From NCBI RefSeq assembly GCF_020882245.1, contig NC_083600.1:24242001-24306000 (forward strand): DNA of 64,000 bases, given 5' to 3'. The position numbers and the translations under genes are program-made. The notes below the pieces were generated by a model. The model worked only from the letters and a program-made list of their open reading frames with translations, was not told the origin of the DNA and ran no database searches. This DNA is from Rhopalosiphum padi. Lineage: Eukaryota > Arthropoda > Insecta > Hemiptera > Aphididae. Every line of letters starts with the position of its first letter. Within the stretch, counting starts at the first letter, position 1. This document shows positions 11,913 through 26,500 of this stretch, piece by piece.

Positions 11913-13540
11913 ATGGAAATAGCGTAAGTACATTTAAAGTATATGGATAATTGACGTTTTGGAACGTTAGAGAATTCATTCAAACGACAATTGATACAGT
12001 TGTTTGCGCCATTTCCTTTCAAATAATAATTCGTTCAAATATCTCGATTAACAATCATCTCAAAATGTTTCTATAGTTCATTTTTTGCCATTACTAATAG
12101 CCGACAATGAGTTGTATGATATCAGTTGAACAAAACTTATACTGTTTGAACTTTGAATTGGTAAATGTTTCTGGTTCATAATTTTTCTTAATTACTTTCA
12201 CTTTAAACTTAATTGTACAAATAAAAGATACTTTATATAGTTTGGTTTCATTGTGTGGATGTGGAACTAAAAATGAAATTTCATGTATTTTGATAAATAA
12301 GTATTGTATGTGTGAAATTTGACCTGATTATATTACTAATGCCGTTAATAATTTATATTATAAGATGTGGCAAAGTTTGGTGAATATATTCCATACCTTG
12401 TGTAATAAATTAAGCAAAAAATTTAAATTTAGTAATTAAATATAAAATAATATTTATTAGAATATCTAGATTTTTTAGATAAATTAGTTAAAATTTATAT
12501 TTTTCGTTTATTCATATTCAAACTAAATGTTTTAACTTTTTTAATAACTACATCTAATTTTAAGTTCATTGTATAACATAATTTCTAAATAATTTTTGTT
12601 ATCTATTCTTCACAATAGAAATCATATCGATTAATTTAATTTCTTTGTTTTTATTATATATTCATTTTACATACAAATTAATTTCATATCGTTCTTTTTT
12701 TAGTTTTATTTTTATTTAATACTGTTATTTGGCCATTATTTTTTTTTAATAATAGAAGTTTTTTCATATAAATATATAGAAATTATTAGTTGAAAAGTTT
12801 ATGAATTAAGCCTTTGCACTATTCATACTTACTTAAATTAATTTAACTCATGAATCTTCAAAATATTATATCTTCATTAGTCTTGAGAAATCAAATGTTT
12901 ATTTAAATATAAAATAGTTAAAAAAACTACCTAAATAATTTTATGTATTTGTATTATACATTTATGATTGGTATCTTCTTCAAATATTTGTTTGTTTTTT
13001 TTTTATTGTAAAACTACAATACTCTTGATTATAGTGTATTAATTCTTTTAATAAAAATTATACAATTTTATATTTATTAGCAAAACAAAAACTTATAATT
13101 CAAAGTGTTATAAATTGTATATGGTTACCTGATAAATGTTAATGTATATCTAATATTTATTCGAATAGTAAAATAAAAAAACAATTAACTGTCTAATTAA
13201 AGTTGTAATCACATAGAGGCAAACAATGATCATAAAATTAAAACATAAGTTTTTATAAAATGTACAGCCAATATAAATAAAATAGTATTAATATTCCTCA
13301 GGTAAAAATGCATCTTATAGGAATTACATAGTTATTTCTCAAAATATCCTCAATCAAAATTGGAAAAAATTAATAATTGTTTTGTTTTTTTTTTTCAGGT
13401 TATTATGGGATTGCTGCAATTTATTGAATTGTCAATGTGTATTAATTTGAAAAATATTTCTTGATACGTTATTTCAATCTATCAAACACAGTATTTATAA
13501 TAAATTTAATTATTGGTTTAAAGTTATTAAATAAATAAAA
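11913..13540 (+). other. Candidate LIN9 5' UTR exon, intron and short uORF
   Basis: A good donor (AGC/GTAAGT) at 11924 and a strong acceptor after a poly-T tract (TTTTTTTTTCAG, ending 13398) suggest a 5' UTR intron of about 1.5 kb before the LIN9 start codon. An ATG at 11913 in CACCATGG context would, after splicing, open a short upstream frame of about 18 codons ending before the LIN9 ATG. This is inferred from splice signals only. Confidence 0.45.
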
Positions 13541-15352
13541 ATGGATTCAGATAGTAGTGATATGGAAGTAGACGACGAATATCGCCAAACAAAATTATGT
13601 CCAGCAGTTTTAGGTTTGCAGCCTGTAAATAAAAGAAATAATCCTAAAATTATAGAATCGACAAATTCGGGAAAAGATAAATTAAACAGAAGAGGTATGC
13701 CTGTTCGTATAAGGAAAAAAAATAAATTATTTTTTGATGAAGAAGTATTCAACACATCTAAAAATCCATCTGTGAAACAAGAACGCATGATGTATGTGAA
13801 TTCTCCTAAAAAACAAACACCAAAAAAAATTGTTGAACCTAAATTAGAACCAAAAACACCAAAAACGCCTAAACAAGAAAAAATTGTTAATCAAAAATTA
13901 CCAACTCCAAAAGTTGCTGCTGTCAAAACAACACCTACAATCAAACTTAAGACTCCCAATGTAAAAACACCTGTTAAAAGTGCTTCTAAAAAATCTACCG
14001 AAAATGGTGTAACTAAACCAAAAATTGTAAAACTCGAAACTCCTAAAAACATAGTGTCAACATCCAAACCAAAATCTGACTCTTTGGAACGTAAACGTTG
14101 TCAAAATGTTGGATTAAGACTGAGGAAAATTTTTCAATTACCAAAAGCAAAGAATTGGATATATTACGAGTGGTTTTATAGCAATATAGATAAACCTCTT
14201 TTATATGAATCTGATTTTATGATGTGTGTACAAGACTTCTTTCCCTCTTTTAAAATTAAAACTATGACTAGGACTGAATGGTGTATGTTACGGAGAATGA
14301 TGGGTAAACCTCGTAGATGTTCTCAGAATTTCTTTGACGAAGAAATTCGAGAATTGGATAGAAGAAGAAGAAAAATAAGATTATTACAACAAAGGAAAGC
14401 TAGAGATGAATTGTTATTTAAAGATATACCAGATGAAATACCTTTACAACTTAGCGTTGGTACAAAAGTAACAGCAATGTTAAGAAGTAACACTGAAGAT
14501 GGTCTGTTTAATGGAACTATTGAAGCTTTAGATGTTTCAAACAATACTTATAGAATACATTTTGATAAGCCTGGCTTAGGTACACACTCTGTCCTTGATT
14601 ATGAAGTATGCTCCAATCAACCTCCAGAAACTATTTCAAAAAATGTATTATTACAAATGTGTCGTCCACGTGTACCCTACCATAACCGTTCAATATCACC
14701 TGAAACTAAAGTAGACGTACATAAAACTGATCAGAATACAACTGCACAATATTCAATGAAACTTTTAGAATCTACTGTAAAATTTAGAAAAATTTTAACC
14801 GCAAAAAAGCAATATGTACAAACATTACGTAACATGAATTCTGAAGCCGAAAAAATGGTTCTGTACAATGAAGATATAACACCAGAATTTCAGAGTCGAT
14901 ATGCTAAAATTGTTTTGGACTTGGATAATTTAAATCTTCATTTAACATCAGTAATGTGTGTTCTTAGCGAAGAAATTAAAATATTAGCACCTGAAGAAGC
15001 TGAAACGTGGCCATTGATAACAGATTATTTGCAAAATCAGTCATTTGATGAAGCTGAACAAATGATTGAGCATAACAAAGAAGTAACTGATTCCCGTTTT
15101 ATGATTGATGACCAGCCGATGTTAGCTTTAATTAAAGATTTATTAGCTTTAATGCTTCAGGTGAAGACATTAACTGAAAATGAACCTACTGCATATGAAT
15201 TGGATGCTTTAAAAAGAACCATGGTTGAAATAAAACTTAAACTTAGTCAATCTAATCAAAAATCTTTTGAAAATTGTGTAGAAATTCATATGCAGCAAAT
15301 TCAATCTAGTTTAGATACTTTTCATACTTTATCCTCTTCTAATAGAAAATAA
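13541..15352 (+). CDS. LIN9: LIN9 homologue, MuvB/DREAM complex subunit (fly Mip130/Aly family)
   Basis: LIN9 is a scaffold of the MuvB core, which pairs with RB-like proteins, E2F-DP or Myb to repress or activate cell-cycle genes; a paralogue (Aly) works in insect testis. The coding region is a single 603-codon exon with no frame break. The N-terminal ~180 residues are disordered and basic, with repeated K-T-P motifs. The DIRP domain spans about 187-283 (VGLRLRKIFQLPKAKNWIYY, then ESDFMMCVQDFFPSFK and TRTEWCMLRRMMGKPRRCS). A Tudor-like segment follows at about 305-356 (VGTKVTAMLRSNTEDGLFNG). A helical region at about 405-475 corresponds to the part that binds LIN52 and Myb in other animals. 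The ATG has an AAAAATGG context; upstream the frame closes quickly. Tandem AATAAA signals lie near 15570-15579. I cannot tell LIN9/Mip130 from the Aly paralogue without a tree. Confidence 0.93.
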   Translation: MDSDSSDMEVDDEYRQTKLCPAVLGLQPVNKRNNPKIIESTNSGKDKLNRRGMPVRIRKKNKLFFDEEVFNTSKNPSVKQERMMYVNSPKKQTPKKIVEPKLEPKTPKTPKQEKIVNQKLPTPKVAAVKTTPTIKLKTPNVKTPVKSASKKSTENGVTKPKIVKLETPKNIVSTSKPKSDSLERKRCQNVGLRLRKIFQLPKAKNWIYYEWFYSNIDKPLLYESDFMMCVQDFFPSFKIKTMTRTEWCMLRRMMGKPRRCSQNFFDEEIRELDRRRRKIRLLQQRKARDELLFKDIPDEIPLQLSVGTKVTAMLRSNTEDGLFNGTIEALDVSNNTYRIHFDKPGLGTHSVLDYEVCSNQPPETISKNVLLQMCRPRVPYHNRSISPETKVDVHKTDQNTTAQYSMKLLESTVKFRKILTAKKQYVQTLRNMNSEAEKMVLYNEDITPEFQSRYAKIVLDLDNLNLHLTSVMCVLSEEIKILAPEEAETWPLITDYLQNQSFDEAEQMIEHNKEVTDSRFMIDDQPMLALIKDLLALMLQVKTLTENEPTAYELDALKRTMVEIKLKLSQSNQKSFENCVEIHMQQIQSSLDTFHTLSSSNRK

Positions 15353-17562
15353 CATCAAGTGATTGAAACATTTATTAAATTATATTTAACAGATATATTT
15401 TTAAAGATGTAAAAATATTGTTATGTATACAAAGGAGATTGATTATTAATAGAAGTAACAAAAATTTAAAAAGATTATTGATTAATGCCATCATAACTGA
15501 TGTTTTAAGTACCTACCTATATTTTAATGAATTTATCCTTACTTAAACAATAATTTAAAATTACTTGTAAATAAATAAAATAATGAATATATAATATCAA
15601 TGGGTTTTTTAAAATTTTAATTAAAAATCATATTTTAAATAAAAATAAAACAATTCAAATATTTCATTGCTTAAATTAAATTTTATTATTATTTTTACAT
15701 TTGAAAGATTCTTTAAGAGATTACAAAATATTGTTTTGTAGAATATATATTTAATTAAAAAAAATTTGGTTTATAATGTTTTGATAATTGAATAAAATTC
15801 CTTAAAAACCCTGGTATACTCATCAATAATTTATGATTAAGTAATTTTACATTATATAATAATTGGAAAATAAATTTTTTTCAAAGTGTTGATCTCCTTT
15901 AATTAATAACATTATTTTTAACGAAAAACTAATATGTTAAAATGATTTATTGATATAATATCTTTTTTATTATTATTATAATGTGTTATTAAATTAATAT
16001 GATATAAAATTTATTTTTTTTATTTTTCTTCATAGCAATTTATTTTATTTTAAACCATTCAGCATCTACTTAAGTTTAGTTGTATATGTAATCAGAAACA
16101 TATTTTGTCTATACTTATAATTTAAATTATAAGTTATTTATTCACATTATAGTACGTAAAAATACTATTATTATAAATTATAGTTTATGATTGATTTGAG
16201 TTATCTAATTATAGAGTAGATTGCACTGGATTGTGAGACAATTATTCTTAGCTTTTAATTGTAAATGTGTTTGTGAAAATTGTAGAAACAGGTAGAGTTA
16301 TATTATGTTATATTTGTTAATTTTATTAGTAAATATTAATATTATTTTACCTTTAAAAATTTGAAATTATAGATGTAAGTTATTAATAATAATTTATACA
16401 ATTCTTAAAGAACTGAACAATAATTGAATACTGTACACTATATTATTTACATTTTCTTTTAAATACTTGCAATTATGTGAGCATTTTAAAACATTTTAGT
16501 AAACATATTCTTAATATATATATTTATTCAAACAAGTGATTAAAATTTATTATTTATGAAAGTCATTATTTTTAATGTTCTGATTGTTCCAAAATTATTA
16601 ATTAACAAAAATTGATTTTACTGTATTTTTTCCTAAAATTTTAAATTAGAGCTGTTAAAATAAGTAAGAGATTAATATTGTGTAAGCATTTATGTACATT
16701 TATGTATTTTAATTACCTATAATTTTTATGAATTGGAGTATTGTTTATACGACCTGTACTATATAATTTTATTATTGATTAAAATGTTTAAGAAATACAA
16801 AATATATTTAATTTTAAACTAGCAAAATATTATCCTTACGATTGGGTAAAATTTAGCTCAATACATCTACCACAAATGCATGTGGCGTTATAAATATATA
16901 ATAAACAAAATTATACATATTAGAATTATAAACATATTGTGTGAATAAAAATTATATATAATATTATACATAGAATTGAACGCTTTAATATTTTATCATT
17001 CTTCTCTTTGTCACCTATTACCATTAACAATATTGATTTTTATATTTCAAATCTATAATTTTTTGATTGTTTATTATATAATACAATTTGTATTGTGAAC
17101 AATGATATAAGCTCTACAAAATATCCACATATATGTAAAGTGTATTAACAACAATCAATATTGCCTTAAAAGAATATACCTATAGAATTTATTTATTTAA
17201 TAATAACATATACAAATAATATTCATCAATGGTGTATTAAAAATGAAGATGGATAAAATTGATTTCACTATTTTTTTACCTTAATAAGTAGTATTAAGAT
17301 AGATCTTTATTCTTTATTAATACCTAACTACCTAAGTGGGTTAATTTTATTTTGTATTAGGTACTTTTTTTGATTTTGTTTTACACCCCTTGAAAAATTA
17401 TAAATACTCTTATTGTATTAAACTTTAAACATTGCCATAGTAACCACTAACCAATGTGTATGTAGGTACTGGATACTGCATACTTACATCATATTATTGT
17501 TATAAGTGCATGTAAATAGCATATGTAGTCTTGTCTTAGTATTAATTTTATTTAAGGGTGAA
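15353..17562. other. LIN9 3' UTR and intergenic stretch before CCDC40
   Basis: About 2.2 kb of extremely AT-rich sequence between two plus-strand genes. Candidate LIN9 poly(A) signals lie at 15570-15579. No coding exon, RNA gene or bounded transposon is recognised. The CCDC40 promoter and any 5' UTR exon should be near the right end; the sequence TTTATTTAAG just before 17557 could be a splice acceptor. Confidence 0.5.
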
Positions 17563-20500
17563 ATGTCTGAATCTGAAATGGATAATATTGAGACAGAAAA
17601 TCATAAATTAAGAGACAAACAAAAAACATTAGAAAATTATAATGATGTTGAAGATATTCATAGAGATAATATGTGCATTGAAAATCCTGCTGAATTTACA
17701 TCAAATCTATATGAATCACAAGATAATAATAAAAGTTTTGATCTTATGGGTGAGTAAAAGTTGTAAGACAATTAATTTAAGTAACTATGCATTTTATAGT
17801 ATCATGGACAGTGGGCATATCTCAACTAAAGCGCTCCTTCCTCATCAGTAATCGTTTTTTTAATTTGTTTTTCATTTTAAATGTTTTATAAATCAAATCT
17901 ATTATTGTACTGTTTGTCTGTATTTATACATAATATACAAAGCAAAAATAACGATTTAAATTTAGATACTTTTAAATGAATAGACCACCAGATAATTTAT
18001 AATATAAATGGACAACCAATATATTGACTAAGTACACAACTAAATGGTCATAAGTTTTTGAACTGATTTTAAAAAGTTTAATAATGTTTCAGCAAAAGAA
18101 CAACTTGAAAATGTATTCAATCATCAATCTAATGTAATGGATTCAATTTCACCTACAGAATTACAGCATTTTGAAGATATGTCATCAGAATCCGAAAATC
18201 TAGTTGATAATTATTATTCACGTGCTCTAGAAATAGAAACTGAAACATCCAAAAAGAGTTCAGATGATACATCATTAGAGTTTGAAAGTATAAATAGTGA
18301 GATGACATATGTAACCCCTAAATCCATAAATAAAGAAATATATAATAGTCAACTAATTGTACTGGAACCAAATAATCCTGTTATGGTAAGATTTCAGAAG
18401 ACACTAAAATTACATTTATTAAAGCAAAGAGAAAATATCAAAAAAGAACTACAAACACTCGTAAGTGTATTTATTTTTATTTAAATATTTCTGTATTCTT
18501 TGAAATTAATTCAAAAGATTTTTCTTAGGATGGCTCAATTAGATCCAGACAAAAAGAAAAATCTTCATTTATAAATGAAATAAATAACGTAGCTTGTAGA
18601 GTTGAAACTCAGCATAAGTTATTGAATGAATTCCATAGAATGAAATTAGAATTAAAAATAACAAAAGACCGTGTGGAAGAATCTATTGAACAAAGAAAAC
18701 AACGCTATACTGAAATTCATACAACAACTACAATTGAATCAAAAAAATGTAGAATATCTTTTTTTTTAATGTCCTATTTATTATTTTGTATTTTAATACA
18801 TTTTATAACTTTTTAGTTTCAACTTTAAAAAGACAACTAGATTGTAGTCGAGGACTTTTAAAAGAACTATTAAAATACGAAAATGAACAAGAAATCACAT
18901 TTAATATTTGTAATCAAAAAAAATCTGAAACTAAACAATACAAAAAAAAATTATTAAATGATCAACAAAAACAGGTAACTTAATTCTAAAAGATAATTTT
19001 GAACTTTTCTTTTCATACAGTCAATTCTGGATAACTTTGTGTTCATACTAACATGAAATTAAATTTGAAATATCAAGAATTAGAAGTTCACAAAATATAT
19101 ATTTTATAAAACATGACAGATATTTTTAATTGTTAGAAATTTTAAATTATTAAAAGATTATTTATGTTTCATATTTTTTTAGGATTTGTTATTACTATCT
19201 TTAACCCAAGAAATTCTTCGATTGGAAGATCGCATGAAACAATTAGGTGAACAAGCAGAGACAAAATTTAATGAAAGAGAAGTTTTGAGACAAAAAGTTA
19301 TGAACAATTCAACAGAGCTTGATGCTATTAATGAAGATAATGCTAAAATTACATTATTATGGAATGATGTTTTAATTAGTATTCAGCAGTGTGATAAATG
19401 TTTTCTGAGGACAAAAAATGATTTTCAGTAATTATTATAATTTAAATTTCTTACTTTGAATCATATGAAAATTTTCTAATTTTGTCAATATGTATGATTT
19501 AAAAAAAAAATATGTTTATGTTTAAGTGTAATGATTAAGAATTTATAATAATATTAAACTAATAGGGTAATATTTATTGTCTTTATTGTTTATCTAGAGC
19601 AAGGGTGCCCAAACCCAGGCCCGTCAATGCTTTTGGATTTAATTTTTTCATTAAACAATTTATTTATTCAAATAATTTTGATGTATAGAATGTTTACATA
19701 TGCTTAATTAAAATCTGTGATGATATAAATTTCCGTTTTTCCAGTGAAAACCTTATCATCGCTACAAGTGGCGTAGTCTGGATTATAAAATGTGAGGGGG
19801 CAAACCCAAAATACTAAAAAAAACATAATCAACAATTAACAATAACAGTTCATTTTTATATTAAGTTGATACAGCCGATGGGGGGGATGACACACTACCT
19901 CCCCTCCATGGCTATGCCACTGTTCTCCATCTATTATAATGTAAATTATTATGTGGACATATATATATATATATATATTTAAAATTTTGATGTACCTATT
20001 TCAAAATTTAAACAAATAGTTTTTCAGTTATTAATGTTTATAGGTACTTAAAATAAAAGTAATAAAAAGTTGTCTTACAAAAATATAAAATATGAAATAT
20101 TGAATCTAGAGTTTATTTACATTGATCATATTTTTAAAACTATAAATGTTAATAGATTAATATTAATTACTAATATGTTCAAGTCACTATTGTCTTCATA
20201 CCTTTTGAGCCCATTAAATAGACCTATTAGCATTAGTATACAAAGTTAAATAAATCAAAAATTATTTCTCTGAATTTTGTGTTTGATATGTCAAAATTAA
20301 ATCTATTAAATAATTTATAGTACAAATTAGGGTTCTCTTTTGAAAAACAGAAGTTTGTATCTTTGCAGGACACTTCTTCAAAATCTTAGAATAACTCCAA
20401 AAGAATCAATATGATAAATAAAAATTACAAATATTTATGTGCTATGGCTTTGTTTATTATTATTAATTAAAATACAAAAATGTTCAATGTGTGCATTAAG

Positions 20501-23500
20501 TAAATTTAAGGGGAGCAATCAGAACCTAACTTAACCTAGGAGACGTAATTGAGGAAGTCTCCCAAGGTTAGGTTATTCTAGATTATAACTTAATATTAGG
20601 TACCTACTTAAAAATAAATGGAAAAACAATTGTTGTGTTACAAAAATTGTAGCATATTAAATAAATAATCTAAAAGATGATATTGTATTAAATATATTTT
20701 TTTACATTTTTCAGAGAAGCAAAAAATAAGTATCATACATTATTAATGGAAGCCAACAGTTACAAACGTAGTGCCAAAGAAGAATTTCGTAAAAATAAAG
20801 ATCTATTCAACTATTTGAATAAATTGAAACGAGAACAAAATAACTTACAAAATAGTTTTAAAACTTGTTTGGATAAGTTAAACTGCTTGAAAGAGGAATA
20901 TTCTAAGCTAATACAAATGACAGAATTTCAACACCAAAACTTAGATCAAATTACATTAGTATAGTATATTGTGTAACTAAATGTATTAATATAAATTAAA
21001 AATTAAATTATAATTGCAGGATCAAATATCTATTAAAAATGAAACAAATAAATCATTAAATTGTTTAAACAAAGTATCAAATCAGAAATTAAAATATGAA
21101 GAAGATATTTTAAATGAAATAAAAAAACAATTATTTTCAAATAATTATTGTGTTCAGATAAATAACAAAATATCAGAAATTAAAGTTCAAAATAAAGAGC
21201 ATGTATGATATATCATTTCTTCACTTAAAAATATATTAACTTATTTAATATTAAATCTAGGAATTAGTATTAGTTGAAGTTGAAAACAATTTATCTAAAT
21301 CTTTATTAAAACTAGAACAATATCGTACAACAAGTTCTAATTTAGAACATGATGTAGAAGAAAACACTAAATATTTAAATGATCAAGGATGTGCATTACA
21401 TAAATTAGATTCTGAATTGAAGAAATTATATACCGAGATTCAAAATAAAACAAAACAAATTGATTTAGAAAATAAACAATTGGAAATAGTAAAAAAATTA
21501 CATGATGTAAGCTAAAAAAAAAACGTTTAATTAATATTTAATTACATGATAATTACCTTGTATTTAATTTTTATTAAAATTTAGGATGGTCATATCTTGA
21601 CCCCTCAAATGCAAATTGATCAAGTTAGAAATAAAATTGATGAAGTAGTAAAAGAAACTAATTTCATAAAACAATCTTGGATTCAACAACAAAATAAAAA
21701 TGTACAGTTATTAGCTCAACTTAATAATCAATTTAATGAACTGGTAAAAGTACGCAAATGTAAGTATACTTATAGATATTAAGTAATTGTGAGTTACGTA
21801 TGAAAAATAATTTTATGTTTAACCATAGTTTAAATTTTTTATTTTAAATCATCAATGGCTTAACCATTTTAAGGATTTAACATTTCAATTTGAGATTTAC
21901 TAGCCTATATAGTATATTGCTAATAATAATGCATTATATTATAATATGTTGAATATATTATATGTTATGTAAGAGTTATTTGAACAATATATATATATAT
22001 ATTCATTTTAACTTAAATAAATACTTATTTAGTTTTTAAATATATTATTTGAACTGTTCAGCAGTCCACGACCCAGCGGTTCCCAATCAATGGGCCGTGG
22101 ACCATATAATATTAACATTAATAACGTATTTATTTAAAATATTATTATTGTATATTTTTATTATATACCTAATAATATTATACATATTATATATACACGT
22201 ATATAGGTGTGCTATTAATCATTAGTGGGCCTCAGAGATTTTTTTACAAGATTAGTGGTCCTCACAACTAAAAAGGTTGGGAACCGCTGGTCTATGCAAT
22301 AAACAAGACAAGTGCCATAACCATGCACCGCCTTCTGTACATATCAATTAATTCATTATTATTTTTTTCATTTTTATACATATAGAAGGTGATTTTTTAA
22401 GCATGCTTACCCCATTTCTATCCTTAAATTATGCATATATTCAAATTCTGATTTTTACACAGTTTCAAATTGTTTAAAAACAACGTTTTTATTAAAAAAT
22501 TATATTTTTTATTCTTAAATGTTTTTAAGTTTTTTATTTTTTTGAACGACAACATAGTTTTAATTTCATATTCCAAAGCAGAATATTTTTCTAAGTATTT
22601 TGATACATAAAATTCGAATTTAGGGCGAGTAGTATATGAGTTACACGTATTTAAAGTTTTGACAAACGGCCGGAGTAGGTAGTAGACAAACATTTTGCGG
22701 GATAACCCCGTACCATTCCACTCCGCGCATCTAAACTTTAAATACTTATAACTCAGTGAAACCACTAGCCCAAAATTCGATTTTTATGTATTAAAATACT
22801 CAGAAAATTATTCTGCTTTGGAATATGAAATTAAAACTCTATGCTGTCATTCAAAATAATAAAAAAATTAAGGGTAAAAAATATTTAAAAATATAATTTT
22901 TTTTAAAAACATTGTTTTTTAACAACTTGAAACTAAGTAAAAATCAGAATTTGAATACATGCATAATTTAGGCAAATAATGGGGTGAGCATGCTTAAAAA
23001 ATCACCTTGTATACGTGCTTGTCACCAAATTATTTATACGATATAGTCATTATTCAATGTTTATATAATATATATTATACGAATCATCTATAATGTTATT
23101 ATATTAGGCCCCCACACGAGTCTTCTAAGTGGGGCACTAGGCCCAGTATTCATATGTATATGAATTTAAATTAAATAAATAAATAAATTGATTATATAAA
23201 TTCATCAGATAAATTGGACAAAATCATATAATAAATAATAAATCAATGAAATGATATCCATTATTCGAAATTAATTTATCGCCTAAATTGATTTCGTGTC
23301 AATAATTCACTGATGTTGATGGTAACTGCATAATACCTATACTTAATACTACTTCTAAGCATTTTGAAGAAATTCTGGCTAACAAAAGCAACAATGTTTC
23401 ACATAAATCCGGGTATAATAAATCTATATTGTTATCCAATTCGAATAAAGAAGTGTCAACAATTAAAAAATGTGAATAATTTATTAAGGGTATATTGAGT

Positions 23501-26500
23501 TAATAATGTATTAATTTTTATTTTGGTGGTTTTATTTGGTGGGAGGGGTTGGTTTGTTTCCACAATTAATTTAAAATGTCTAAGTTTATCAATTGATGGA
23601 ACGTTCCTAAAATGAAATTCCTTAAAAAGTGTAATTGATGAGTTAAATAATAGAAACACCAAACACCACTGCAGGTTAAATTAATTTATTTGTTAAATAT
23701 TTTAATATATTAAAAATCTACTTGCCATCTCAAATAACAAATAAAATCCAATGTTAATTCAAAGCAATTATATTTATATTTTATTCTATAAGAGTGTCTG
23801 TTGTTTAAATACTAAATTTGTCATTTCAGTCACTTGACATTTTTTTTTAATATTTGTCATCATGAACTACCTAAGATCTTAATTACCTATATTATTAAGT
23901 AGTTATAATTTTCTAGTTATACAGTGACGGTTTTTAAATAAAAAATGAAGCTGTTTTTCAATTTGGTAAAGACGAATTATAAAATATGTAGGTAAGTCGT
24001 AGGTATTCGTATTAGTTATTTTTTCTTATCTTTTTTTAATACAATAAAATTATAAAAATCTCCAACATTCTATTATTTAATTCAGATTTTTTTTACATTG
24101 TATGTGAACTATCTACTTTGATTCCAATTGATTACATCTTATATAGTTGTATAATATCATCCAGTTCTACTAATTAAACTTCCTATCTTTGAAAATATTG
24201 AACCATTTGAACCTTTGTATTTAAATTATACTGTTTATGACTATTATATTATAAGGTTATCATTAGCTTATTATTAATTGAAATCTCATGTTTAATGTAC
24301 CTATATCATATTAAGGGTTCAATCAATGCCTTTTATTATAATGTTTTTAAAATTATTGTTAGTTAGGTATTATGAGAAAAATATAAATATATATTTTAGT
24401 AGTAAACATCCTTTATGGTTTAGTTCGATTTTGAGGAATTTATAATTTATAAGGAAAAATTGCTCATACGATATTCAAACTTTATACACTCTTTTATAAA
24501 TAAATTACAATAATTTTTCTAATTTACGTACTAAATTTAAATTTCGATCCAAATTAGATTATAAAACTCATATTTTTGAAATTCAAAATTCTTCAAATTC
24601 TAAAACTAAAACTATTTCGAATCTTCTTAATAAAAAAAAATCATTCCTATTCCAAATATTATGTCTTATAAAAATTGTCTTTTAACTGGAGTTAAAGATA
24701 CAATAAATTATTTTGCTCGATATTTTTCTATTGTCTGTCTAGCGACAATAAATCATTGAACCACGGTTAAAAAATTCGTCAAACCATTGAACGTCTTAAC
24801 GTCTACTTCCTCAAAGAACTTAGTTGAATATAAAATTACTCATCCTTAACAAAAGACATTACTTTGCTCGCGGTTACATTTAATAATTTCATAACTACCT
24901 ATACTTAGTATTTATTACAGAACACATAATATAGAAGTGAAGTAACAGACATTTTTTCATACAAATCGAATATACCTAATTAATCTTGAAAATGTTTGCT
25001 ATTAAAAATTTATAAATAATATACAAAAAATTTGAATTGTACAAAAACAAAATATTTCTTTGATACCTACCTATATATACAATAAAATATAATAAAACTG
25101 AGTCCTTGAATATTTAAGGTATCTTAAAAATTAAACAGATTCTTTTACAAAAGGCAAAAAGTATTTTTATTAATACAGATATATATATTGGCCGTAAAAA
25201 TGGCTAATATTTTGAAAATGTCTTGATTCATTTTTGGAGATTTTAGCTAATACAAATGGAAATTGTTATAGTATTAAAATTTTAAAATGCATTAAAAGCT
25301 TTATTATATCTATATTTAATGTTTTATAGTATTATAATATTTGATATTGGTACATATACTACACATGTAGTTGCAGTTATATTGTTATATATATATTTTT
25401 TAATTTTTTGAACATTTTATTTTAATTTAGCATTTTAAGGATGTAAAACTGGGTTTTGCTATTCATTCATCTTGTGAAACATAAATTAATTTGGTTTACT
25501 ACTTAGCCTATACCTTAGTTCTAAACCAATAAAGCAAAATACATCGATATGTATAATTTATATACAAAAAAAAAATTAAGACAATATTATCTAATCTCTA
25601 ATTTCCCTACCTTAAACCCGCTTTTAGTGTCAACAAAACAATTTATCGTTAAATATTAATAAGTGCAATGTGCAAAATAATGCAATCGCAATCTTGAAAT
25701 CCCGTTCCAAGTCCATTTCTCCATAATTATTATTATTATTTAGATTATTATTTAACATTTTGCTTTATCAGGTGGTTGACACAATACTTCAAATTTCGAT
25801 AAACATTATTATTTTAATATTTCAAAAAAATTGTCATCAATTCTATGATTCATTAGTAAAACTTTTACTAATCCTATTATCTTCTAAACAATACAACTAC
25901 CTATGTGATTATCTAATGATATCCAAATTTATTTATTTGATTTTAACTTTATATTGAATTGTTTTGTAATTATACCATTAAGCTTTAAACATGAATTATT
26001 TTTTATTATATTCTTTAGTCTGTTATTTATATCATTTTTTTCTGTTTAAATGCACCTTGTTATTATATTTATTTTTAAAACTATCTATCTAAATAAATAA
26101 ATATTTCAGACGATTTAGTAATGGAAACAAAAAATAAAAAACTAGATAAAGAAATTGCCTCTTTATCCAAAGAAGTTTTTCAGTATAAACAAACACTTAC
26201 AAATATGAGAAATACAATGTTGAAACTTAATGAACAATTTAGCCAAAATAAAGGGAAGAGTAGTATGCTTTTGAATGAAAATGAATGGATTCAGTGTTCT
26301 TATTTAGCTGAATTGAAGGTTAATGTGAACACTAGAATAAGTAATGTTTTGCCTAATTATCCATACAAATATATAAATTATTTACTAATATATGCTAATA
26401 CAGTGAAACTTCCATTTAAAAAAATATTTTTGAAATTTAACCAAATATAACTAAATGTATGCAGTGGCGTATATAGAGTGGGGGTCACCCTCTCGAAATT

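Noticed and set aside
20528..20575. CCTAA/TTAGG-like words (AACCTAACTTAACCTAGG, GGTTAGGTT) resembling insect telomere repeats
   Set aside because: Only a few degenerate units, arranged as an imperfect inverted repeat, not a tandem array. More likely a chance or transposon-derived sequence.
22424..22765. 113-codon minus-strand frame
   Set aside because: Lies entirely within an arm and centre of the foldback element and has no recognisable domain; Lys/Asn/Phe-rich composition is as expected from AT-rich DNA.
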